From Rutpela maculata (Eukaryota > Arthropoda > Insecta > Coleoptera > Cerambycidae): a stretch of DNA of 64,000 bases. Location of the stretch: NCBI GenBank assembly GCA_936432065.2, contig OW386288.2, positions 10,962,706-11,026,705 on the forward strand, read 5' to 3'. A program made the position numbers and the translations under genes. The notes below the pieces were generated by a model. That model saw only the letters and a list, made by a program, of their open reading frames with translations, made no database searches and was not told where the DNA came from. This document shows positions 55,566 through 64,000 of this stretch, one piece after another. Each line of letters starts with the position of its first letter. Position 1 is the first letter of the stretch.

Positions 55566-56060
55566 GTTGATCCTTCAAAAGACCTTCTTCCACCTTTGAT
55601 ATAAATTTGGGCCTTGTAAAGTAATACGTTAAAGCTTTGAGGCAATTTTTTTATGGACCAAAAATCAGAAAGATGTTTAGAAACGAAAATGGATAAGATT
55701 GAAAAAGCTGCCCGGATGAGTTTCAAAAATGTAGTGGAGAACTTTCTAGGAAATAATAACAGTGAAAATTACAAAGAAATAGTAGCAGAAATGGTTGAAA
55801 ATTATACAGAGTTGGACTGTCTAATAAATTTAAAGTGAATTTGTTAAATTCACATGTATAATTGTATATTACGGTATTATAGCAAAGAAGAGGATATCAG
55901 GATATCAAGGAAATGGAACGTAGATATCAAGGAAGGTAAGTAAATATGATGATTGATTTCTATTGGACGTTAAAAAGAAAAGTGGTTTCAAGAGGAATAA
56001 AACGCAAAAGACTCTCTCTCTGCGCCGATCTTTTGAATGTAAAAAGAAAGAGAGAATATT
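55566..56060 (+). pseudogene. Family G protein remnant, right half of an inverted pair
   Basis: The + strand reads LVDPSKDLLPPL, NLGLVK, stop, YVKAL, then FFYGPKIRKM, EKAARMSFKNVVENFLGNNN, SENYKEIVAEMVENYTELDC and MERRYQGR. It lacks the KDGDCF..KEGIF segment present in the left copy. It starts head-to-head with the left copy at about 55565, giving a roughly 165-bp imperfect palindrome (55478-55640; AAAGCTTTAACGTATTGCTT / AAGTAATACGTTAAAGCTTT). Confidence 0.65.
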
Positions 56061-57117
56061 CTCCTCTATAGCTGAAAATAAAATGAAGGTTCGAGATTCT
56101 ATCAGTCAAACATTAGAATTTGAATTAGAATTCTCTTGAAGCTGCTCGAAGGAGTCATCGCTTGTACAAGGAATTTTCAGAAGTTGTTAGGTTAAAAAAA
56201 ATAATTTTTTTAGTTCATCATTAATTTGATACCAACCGAATAGAAACTTGCTCAATATGTATGAAAAGAAATTACATTGATTTGTTTGTTTCACAAATCT
56301 TTGTTAGGTTATATAAAAATTTCATTTTTGAGTGATTTCGATCATTTTTTTGAGATTAGGTATATTAGGGATCAATACCCTAACTACGAATTTCAGGATT
56401 GAGTGATTTTGCGTATTTTCATGAGGTTATGTATGATTTAAAATATACATAATCAATTCTGTAGTCCAATGTGAATTCAGTTGATAAAAAAACATAATAT
56501 CAAATATTTTCCTTTGATTTGTTTTGAAAGATATACCTTGAAATACTCAATAATGGGTGTTTTTAGTCATTTTTAGCTATTTTTTGAGGTTACCTTGAAT
56601 ATATTAGCAATTCTGACCTCGGATTCGGATTCAGCGCGTGAAAATACATTGGAATATACTGGTGTAGTACCCAGGTCATTTTTTTTTCTTTTGTGTGGCT
56701 GTGTGATTATTATTATGTGTCCTCCTATCAGGCCCACCACTCGCTCCATTTATTTTCTATCGAACTCAATCAACCACTTTACAGTAGAGTCACTTAGAAG
56801 CTCCTTTACATGAAGTCTAGACTGTCTCATTCTGGGGGATTGATTCAGGACCAGGGAGGGGATTTCTTGCTCCTCCTCCACCAAACGGTCCACTCCTTCA
56901 TTATCACCAGACCACTCTGTCCTGTCACCCCCCATATAAGTTTGACTGACTTGTGCTCGCACAGCTCAGCCAAAATATTCCGATAGTTCGGCACCAGCTT
57001 ATAGTCAGGAATCTACCCGCTCGAACGTATAGTTTTGAAAAAAGGCGTACATTGTCTGGAATGATTTTGCGAATCTGAATCTAGAGAAACAAATGCGCAT
57101 GCACATGCGGAATTGTC
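56061..57117. other. Rest of intron 5, no supported gene
   Basis: A minus-strand open stretch at 56962-56750 (GDRTEWSGDNEGVDRLVEEE) has protein-like composition but is not recognised. It adjoins the THAP-element end at 57118 and could be decayed element sequence. Confidence 0.35.
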
Positions 57118-57343
57118 AAAGTCAAAGCAGAATCGGTGTCGCTTGACGCCGTCGTCCGACTTTCTCTATCTGACGTAACGTTTCAAGACTGGGTAAAATC
57201 AGGTAGATTTTAATCGCTTATATTTCTGGAAAAGATTTTTTTTTTAATTTTTGTTGTCTATGGGGTTTTTAATTATGTTAGTTTATGATTTTGAGTATTT
57301 TAATTCAATTTTATTTTTTGGGCAAGTTCCCTATTATGTGTAA
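57118..57343 (+). mobile_element. THAP element right-end copy
   Basis: From AAAGCAGAATCGGTGTCGCT to TGGGCAAGTTCCCTATTAT it matches 30762-30969 with few differences. Only the right end of the element is present. The left boundary does not show an inverted partner. Confidence 0.75.
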
Positions 57344-57477
57344 ACACTTTTGGATAACACGAATATTTTCTTGATAAATGTCTGGAAATAGAGTCGATGA
57401 AATATCCCATTTGTGACATGAGATCATGTGTCAAGTATTTTGTATTTTGAATTAACAATATCTATTTTTAATTTCAG

Positions 57478-57641
57478 TGATATTTCGTATCTACCTCCTT
57501 AATTATGACATTCAAATTGAAGATATTGCTCCAATAGATCTAACGGGCAGTTATTCTGCAAGACTATCAGCTGCCCAGGAGATTAAGCCATATTATTTTG
57601 GGGATGGATTAATTGCTGCAAGCACTGATTCACTTATACAG
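57478..57641 (+). CDS. Carboxylesterase exon 6
   Basis: After TTTAATTTCAG the exon completes a Val codon (G|TG) and reads IFRIYLLNYDIQIEDIAPID, LTGSYSARLSAAQEIKPYYF and GDGLIAASTDSLIQ. This is the helical C-terminal half of the fold with the typical 'i...YfgD..i' segment. It ends ACAG|GTTTGT in phase 0. A mariner element begins only 24 bases beyond the donor, so the 5' splice site is left intact. Confidence 0.9.
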
Positions 57642-57984
57642 GTTTGTCATTTTTTTTATACAATACAGGGTGGACCAAATTAATTGGGATTTGGGGTTTT
57701 CTCTAAAACTATGGCAGATATACCAATATAGGTGTCCTGAGCTCGAGTTTCGAGAAACAAACAATGGAGAAAACCGCGATCGTTCATTTTTTTCGACTAC
57801 CTAGCTACAGAGCGTTTTTGGAAAATTGGCATTTTTGGATGACCTCTATATTTCAATTACCAAGTGTCGAATGGAAAATCGAGTAGCACATTCTTAAGGC
57901 ACTTTTTTGAGATCCGTTGCTGATAAGAAGAAAATTATGTATGTCTCAGTTTTCGAGATATAGACATAACTTGTGTTTTTTAAA

Positions 57985-58665
57985 ATGGAACATCCCGTAA
58001 ATTATTTCATGATTCGATCACAACCCAGATTACAACAAAATTTAAAAGAGTTTGGATCATTTGCAAAACCTCGAGCAAAAATATATAATAAAGCAGGTAG
58101 AGAAGCTGAAGAAAATATTGTTTTAGAAACTGCTAGAGAAAATCCTAATATATCGTCTCGCGAAATACAGAAAGTTTAGGAATCCCAAAAACAACTGCGT
58201 TACGTTGCTTAAAAAAAATAAGTTCAAACTCTACAAAATTAGGATTAGTTACCATCTATATCCAAAGGAATTTCAAAGGCGTCTCGATTTTTGCCAGTAG
58301 TTTTTGCGTCAGTGCAATGAAGTGCCAGGATTTGAATTAAATAATTATATGGACAGACGAGGCCCATATAAGCAGTGCTGGAATTTTTAATCGGCATAAT
58401 AAAAAATCCGCACGTAACTGCTACACTTAATCATCAAGGATGATTTGGACTTTGTGTATGGTGTGGTTGTAGTGGATACCAAATAATAGGTCCTCACTTT
58501 TTTCACGGTAATTTGAATACTGAAAATTTCATTAACATTCTACGACAAGAAATAGAGCCCTCTGTAGACAATATGCCTGTCTGATAATTTCAAAGACTGA
58601 TTTACCAGCACGATGGCGTCCCAGATGAAACACGGAATTATTTAAATGCTCAATTTGGATACGTA
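57985..58665 (+). pseudogene. Outer mariner transposase, N-terminal and central part
   Basis: It starts MEHPVNYFMIRSQPRLQQNL and reads ETARENPNISSREIQKV (helix-turn-helix region). Then with frameshifts it reads IWTDEAHISSAGIFNRHNKK (first catalytic Asp), GPHFFHGNLN, FINILRQEIEPSVDNMPV and YQHDGVPDETRNYLNAQFGY (second Asp). The inner element begins right after YVPT. Heavily mutated. Confidence 0.7.
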
Positions 58666-58669
58666 CCTA

Positions 58670-61020
58670 CAGTGTGTCCCCCGATTGAGTTCGCTATAGG
58701 TGAAATGGGCAAAAAATTTTCGATTTTTTTTTTCATATTTGGAGGTTCATCTCTGCTTATCTAAAAAGTAATTTTGGGTGTACTTTTGTTTTTTTTTTCA
58801 ATAATGTAGGCCATGACAGTTAAGCAAAAACGAATTTCTTGTTAGGTAAAGTACCTTTTCTGTAAAAGATACAGGAAAATGTCATTAAGGAAAGTTATTC
58901 AGAATAAAAAGTTATAGTCCTATGCAAAATTTCAAGAACATTCGCCTACTTTGATGATTTTGATTTTTTTAATATAATTGCATTTTACGGAAAAAAAAAT
59001 TGTATGCCGGTTTACTAACGTGTGATGTACCAAGTGATTAGAGAAAAATTATTTAGTTATTCATTTTTATTTTGACGCAGAATTACATTTTGGGTTAGGA
59101 AACCAATAAATACAAATGACAATTAACAAATGATAATTAAAAAAATTACTACAGGTATCTAGAAATAAACATAAATATGTCGCGTCATTATTCAAAATTG
59201 TTTCCATCAGCTTCAGTACATAGCTCTAGTCTAGCTCTTAATTCTCTATAACTGTTCTGGATTTCTTGGTGGGGTATACCATCAACTGCTTCTTTAATTT
59301 TGGTTTTTAATAATTCTAAATTATTGTCAAAATTAAAAGCATAAACTTTTTGTTTTAAATAGCCCCATAAGTAGAAATCCATTATCGTTAGATCCGGACT
59401 TCTAGGTGGCCAACAAATCGAACCGTATCTTCCAATCCATCTTTCTGGAAAATGATGGTCTAACCATTCTCTGACAATAACTGCAGAATGTGCAGGGCAG
59501 CCGTCCTGCTGTAGAAACATTTTCGTCCTTTGCAATATGGGTATATTTTCGAGATAATTAAAAAAAAATGTATTTAGCATTTCCAGGTAAGAATGTTGAT
59601 TTACATTCCCTTCAAAGAAATATGGACCAATTACTCCAAAGTATGAAATAGCACACCAAACATTCACTTTCTTGGAATATTGCCGTCTACATCGTATACG
59701 AAAATTTGGATTTTCCGAGGACCAATACCTACAGTTCTGTGAACTTACTGTACCATTAGTGGAAAACGTTGCCTCGTCAGAAAAAATTATATTTTCGTGA
59801 AAATGTTTATCACTTAAAATATTTTCGCCCATCCATAAACAGAAATCCAATCTTTTAGCGTCGTCATTTTCTTCAAGAGTGTGTACACATTTTGGTTTAT
59901 ATGGATAAATTTTATTGGCCTTAAATATTTTTTGTATAGCACTTTTAGAAATGCCAGTTTGGGCTGCTCTTCTTCTAAGAGATAATTTTGGGAACTCACT
60001 CAACGAATCCATCGCAATTAAAGTGCCAGCATCATCTTCATTAAACTCCTTCTTCTTTTTTTTTTATATTTAATACACTACCAGTTCTTTTAAATTTGTC
60101 GACTATTTTTTTAACACCCCTATCTGTTACTAATACATCTGGCCAATGTTCATTAAATTTCTCTACGACAGCTTTATAGGAATATGTATCTCCTAATCCG
60201 TAGCACTGAACAATGAATATCCTTTGCTCCACTGTAAGCATAATTTTTAATTAATAATTATGATGCTCATATGACAGCTATTATTATTAATTTGACAAAT
60301 AAACATATACACACATTTGTTTTTCATCGATGAATTGATGAACATGCAGTGAAAGTTTTAAAAGATGAAAATTTCAAAAATTAATATCAACATAGGTTGC
60401 TCCTTCCAGGAAAATGTGTATATTTTGATGTCGTTCACCTTTTCTTTAAAAATACCGCAAAAGTCAATTGGGCGCGGTGAATTGGACTCGCGACAATTGG
60501 ACGTGATAAAATTGGACGAGAAACATTGGATACGTTTATTAAAAATAATCATATTGCGCAGCCTTGTCATGAATGCAAACAGTGGTTGTTGATTATGCGA
60601 ACAGAAGCATTTTGGACTACTTGCGAGGAATTCCCCAAAAGCAAGTGTAAATAAATTATATTTTATAATTTCTATGTTAACACTAGTAAGCCGGCATACA
60701 ATTTTTTTTTTCGTAAAATGCAATTATATTAAAAAAATCAAAATCATCAAAGTAGGCGAATGTTCTTGAAATTTTGCATAGGACTATAACTTTTTATTCT
60801 GAATAACTTTCCTTAATGACATTTTCCTGTATCTTTTACAGAAAAGGTACTTTACCTAACAAGAAATTCGTTTTTGCTTAACTGTCATGGCCTACATGAT
60901 TTAAAAAAAAACAAAAGTACACCCAAAATTACTTTTTAGATAAGCAGGGGTGAACCTCCAAATATGAAAAAAAAATTCGAAAATTTTTTGCCCATTTCAC
61001 CTATAGCGAACTCAATTGTA
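58670..61020 (-). mobile_element. Mariner element (inner, DD41D) nested in the outer one
   Basis: The left end CAGTGTGTCCCCCGATTGAG is preceded by TA (58668-58669). The inverted repeat matches at the right over more than 300 bases (ATAGCGAACTCAATTG, TTAGATAAGCAGGGGTGAAC, ACAAGAAATTCGTTTTTGCT). The last dozen bases of the right end are eroded. It shares CAGTGTGTCCC with the MITE at 3116-4239, which could be a deletion derivative of a relative. Confidence 0.85.
59188..60241 (-). pseudogene. DD41D mariner transposase, one frameshift
   Basis: Transposases of this superfamily cut and paste their element at TA sites. The minus strand begins MLTVEQRIFIVQCYGLGDTY (HTH part, to 60041). A slip in an A-run (about 60055-60064) shifts frame, and the protein resumes EFNEDDAGTLIAMDSLSEF through 60012-59188. 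Numbering from MDSL: the catalytic Asps are D79 (IIFSDEATF), D170 (FLQQDGCPAH) and D212 (LTIMDFYLWGYLK), with 41 residues between the last two. That is the spacing of the rosa-like DD41D group. The total is about 350 residues and nearly intact, so this copy is young. Confidence 0.85.
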
Positions 61021-61148
61021 TATATCACTCAGGACTAGTTTATCAATGTCTAGTTAGCTAAGTTAACTACATTGATAACTGACCATATAATATAGCTACC
61101 TGGACATTAATAAACAACAAAGTAGTTTAGATATTGTTTAACTTTTAG

Positions 61149-61400
61149 GAAGCAATAGTTCTATTTTGTGGCCAGATAGATCTCCCGATATGACCCCCTG
61201 CTGACTTTTGGCTTTAGGGTTATTTAAAAAATATATATAGAGAACATCCTAATAACATAGAAGAATTGAAAAACAAAAAAACATTAGCTGCGTTTCGGAC
61301 CATAACTCCTGTCATGATTGGAAATGCAAAAAATGCTGTAAGGAGAAAGTGTTAGAAATGCATAGATGTCAATGGAAGACAATTCGAATATTTACTGTAG
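61149..61400 (+). pseudogene. Outer mariner transposase, C-terminal part
   Basis: This continues the interrupted protein: GSNSSILWPDRSPDMTP, then a stop where the last Asp box would be, then LFKKYIYREHPNNIEELKNK, TPVMIGNAKNAVRRKC and DVNGRQFEY. It matches the end of the inner transposase in layout. Nonfunctional. Confidence 0.7.
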
Positions 61401-61982
61401 TTTGTTTTTTCCTATTTTTAGTAAAATTGTTTTATATTATAAGAAGTGTTGTTGTTAATAATTTTCCATGGCCTCCTCGCAAATATATTACATTTTTCGA
61501 AAATTAAAATTTAATATATTTTTTAAGTTTAATACATTTTTCGAAAATTTTTCTAAAGATAAATATGACGTATGATATATCGTTGGATAGCTAATTTAAG
61601 TTGTTATCGAAAAATTTACAGGTGTTCGATTAAAAAAAACAGTTATGTCTATATCTCGAAAACTGAGGCATGCGTAATTGTTTTCTTATCAGCAAAGGAT
61701 TCTACTCAAAAAAGTGGCATAAGAATGTGTTACTCGATTTTCGATTGGACACTTTGTAATTGAGATATAGAGGTCATCCAAAATCGCTTTGTAGCTCAGT
61801 AGTCAAAAAATATAGACGATCGCGGTTTACGCCATTGTTTGTTTCTCGAAAATCGAGCCAAGGACACCTATATTGATTATTGTCTATCTGCCATATTTTA
61901 GAGGAAACCCCAAATCCCATCTAATTCGGTACACCCTGTACACATCATAATTTTGGTTGGCATGTCAGTAATAACAATAGTA

Positions 61983-62115
61983 GATTGTAATACAAGTGTG
62001 GCAAGGGCTTCATTGCAAAACGATGTATGAAAGTAGGAACACGAGCGCAGCGAGTGTTCCTATCATACGAGTTTTGCAATGAAGCTTGCCACACGTGTGT
62101 TACATACTATTTTTC
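61983..62115. repeat. Long palindrome C5
   Basis: The arms GTGTGGCAAGGGCTTCATTG / CAATGAAGCTTGCCACAC and GGAACAC / GTGTTCC flank GAGCGCAGCGA. The outer ends are AATAGTAGATTGTAATAC / GTTACATACTATTT, as in C1-C4. Confidence 0.75.
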
Positions 62116-63602
62116 TACGGTTGTGAAGTTATTTCCCTTTTTTAAAGTCTTTCCAAAATTTTAAATTTGCTGCCTGTCAGATTTTATTTATAGTGACATT
62201 TTCCGCTGTCATTCTGAAGTAAGAAAATTTGACTTTGTAATTGCAATTCGTGTGTAATTAATATACATTTATAGAATTTAATTGTTATTACCAATAAGTA
62301 ATATAAAATTCTTTAAGGTAAACACACTATTTTATTCCGGTGCGCGAAGATGTAATCAAGGCGTGTGTCAAATTCTTTGCCGCACGGCGTGCGGCAAAGT
62401 GATATTTTCTGCACTCATTTTGAAGTTAGAAAATTTGACTTTCAGCACAATCGTAGAAAAAAAATTTTTTTTAGAAACAACTTTTAAAAATCGTAGAGGT
62501 GAAAATTGAAAAACACAAAATTCTACATAAAAAACTGCATAAGTTTGGCATAAATTGGGAGTCGGTAATCTATAGAGATTGTTGACAAGATTTTTGGTGA
62601 TTTTTAGGTGATTTGAATCACTGAATTCAAATGCGTAGGTCATTTTGGCCAATATATGTTCAGTTTTTGTTATTAATCCGTTTTTGCACATTTCAAACTA
62701 ATTTTGTTGTACTATTCACACTATCATAGATGCAATTGATGGCAGATTAAGTAAATGAATCATGAGTACTTATTTAAATCGAATTTTTTACAATAAATAG
62801 AGTAAAATGGCTCACAAATAAAACATTTGAATGTGTGAAAATTGTTTTATATAAAAAATATATAAAATACATGCGGAACGTTAATATATTGTGGATAATG
62901 TTCATGCACATCTTCTATTTCCATATTTTCTTCTTCTCGTCCTTCTTCGTCTTCTTCATCTACTTCATCCAAAATAATTTGAAAATGGGTACATTCTTTA
63001 ATCTGACTGATGCCTACAAACATAAATTGTTGGACAGCCATTTTGCGTTTGAAAATAGACTCTCTAGAAATTACGAAAAAGTTCTAATTTTGGTGTTCGC
63101 TCGTTTTCTTATTTTACGCCAGACCGGTTATATGTACGAACATTTTCGTAAAGACGTTTATTGTGTAGAATTTTATGGTCTTTGGTTTTCACCTCTACGA
63201 TTTTTTTTTCTATTTTAGTGGTTTCAAATTTCAAAAAAACAATTTTTGGAAGCTTGACGAAATTTGGTTTCATGTTGCAACCACGATAGCCTCATGAATT
63301 TTTTTATACTAGCAGAGATATACTTCTATACAAAATTTCATATATGAATTATTTAATCCACTTCAAAACCCCCGAGGACTAAGCTAATATGGAAAAAACT
63401 TTTTAACTGGAAAAAAAACTTTGGTTGCTGATAATTTCTACTCAAATATCCTTTTGTCTTCAAAAATTTTTTTTTCATTTTCTATAAACGATATTTATTA
63501 ACAAATTTAATAATAAAATTTCTCGTCCTTCAGATGATAATTACCAATGTATTTGCTCGTCACATTAATACAAAATGACCGAAAACGTTCTTTCTTTTGC
63601 AG
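62116..63602. other. Rest of intron 6: inverted repeats, no gene
   Basis: A perfect 12-bp inverted repeat with one-base loop lies at 62374-62398 (CTTTGCCGCACG G CGTGCGGCAAAG). ATCGTAGAGGTGAAAATTG (about 62491) and ACATAAAATTCTACAC-type sequence are inverted at about 63158-63210, so 62490-63210 may be a palindromic element. Open frames here have low-complexity composition and no domain. Confidence 0.45.
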
Positions 63603-63738
63603 TTCATCAGCGACGATCAGTTCAACAGACCGGTAAGACAGGCTGTGATACAACAGTCTAAGCATGCTCCTGTCTATTATTATGTGTTTAGCTACCAAGG
63701 AGTTTTAGGAGGAGTGGCAATAAATAGGACTCTTGAAG
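63603..63738 (+). CDS. Carboxylesterase exon 7 (last in window)
   Basis: After CTTTCTTTTGCAG the exon reads FISDDQFNRPVRQAVIQQSK, HAPVYYYVFSYQGVLGGVAI and NRTLE. This is the family block SD..F..P......... PVYyY.F.Y.G. It ends GAAG|GTACAG in phase 1. The exon with the catalytic His (usually HG.D or H..E) must lie to the right of the window. Joined coding length so far is 1351 bases (about 450 residues) against a usual family length of roughly 540-580. Confidence 0.93.
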
Positions 63739-64000
63739 GTACAGCCATTCATTAAATGATTTTCACTCTTGTTATTTCAACACAATACGGATGAGATAAT
63801 TATTGTACAGGGTTATTTATTATATTGACCTCTTTATTTCTCTTATTATTGGAAATAAAAAGAATGTTTCGTATACAATTTGTAGGGTTGTATATTAGGG
63901 TGGTCCTTATTTTGCGACATTGGATTTTTTTCGGTCTCACCCTCGAAAGTGGTTCCGATTATTTAAAAAATGAACTATACAAAATTTCAACTCGATCGGA
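63739..64000. other. Start of intron 7, with a repeat end
   Basis: Intron sequence follows the exon 7 donor. From about 63894, TATATTAGGGTGGTCCTTAT begins a segment that looks like the end of another dispersed element, cut off by the window. Confidence 0.35.

Larger units (their letters stand above)
57666..61938 (+). mobile_element. Mariner element (outer) with about 300-bp TIRs, in intron 6
   Basis: The ends CAGGGTGGACCAAATTAATT and the inverse of ATCTAATTCGGTACACCCTG are flanked by TA (57664-57665, 61939-61940). TIRs run inward about 300 bases (57666-57972, 61640-61938), sharing GAAACAAACAATGG and CTCAGTTTTCGAGATATAGA. It is split by the inner mariner at 58670-61020 plus about 130 extra bases. 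It lies 24 bases after the exon 6 splice donor. Confidence 0.85.

Noticed and set aside
62835..63218. 127-codon ORF in intron 6
   Set aside because: It is a low-complexity Phe/Tyr/Ile-rich translation of AT-rich sequence, opposite an equally low-complexity acidic frame.

Overview
The window is eukaryotic and almost certainly an insect genome. It is AT-rich, its one host gene has canonical GT-AG introns, and most of the rest is layered transposable elements (jockey/CR1-type LINEs, mariner elements with TA target sites, a THAP/P-type element, tRNA-like repeats, palindromic elements). A beetle or another large-genome insect is plausible, but the sequence does not settle the order.

One host gene can be supported: a secreted carboxylesterase (type-B carboxylesterase, alpha/beta hydrolase) on the + strand. 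Its first seven coding exons lie at 42446-63738 and the 3' end is outside the window. The exons join in phase to about 450 residues: signal peptide, FQGIPYAEPP, EDCLYINVYTP, the oxyanion-hole region YGGAF, the nucleophile motif GESAGS and the acidic triad residue in VNSNEA. The catalytic His should lie in a later exon. The introns are mostly mobile DNA.

Layout. 1-4640: two copies of a repeat with ACTTCCACATCCA ends (family A), then a tRNA-like/GACG repeat (family B) split by a LINE fragment and a mariner MITE. 4641-9260: palindromes, small tandem repeats and a mariner remnant. 9260-11930: unclassified repeats. 11935-14560: a repeat (family D) carrying duplicated palindromes and a second B copy. 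14690-18330: a minus-strand 'TGCD' element ORF split by a LINE whose tail is 171 perfect TATTCT units. 19730-21900: a second TGCD element. 22110-25230: hairpin, tandem repeats, ORF fragments and a third B copy. 25290-27220: a LINE fragment with a CGTCA-rich TIR element inside it. 28563-30968: a THAP element with a GC-rich insertion. 31390-38215: a foldback element split by a full-length LINE (33590-38048). 38215-42400: LINE fragments and a reversed A copy. 42446-64000: the esterase with its element-filled introns.

Two observations stand out. In the full-length LINE, ORF1 (PHD + zinc knuckles) and ORF2 (endonuclease-RT) share one frame and are separated only by TAG CAA TTA. This is the classic leaky-stop context, and ORF2 has no ATG upstream of its first conserved endonuclease residue, so stop-codon readthrough is a strong hypothesis. 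Second, three copies of an uncharacterised element family encode a protein with spaced acidic motifs (HEEAD or DDAD, DTD or GEDVD, TGCD) resembling a FEN1/PIN-type nuclease centre. Two of these copies lie between inverted repeats, and the best preserved one ends in a Cys-rich tail.
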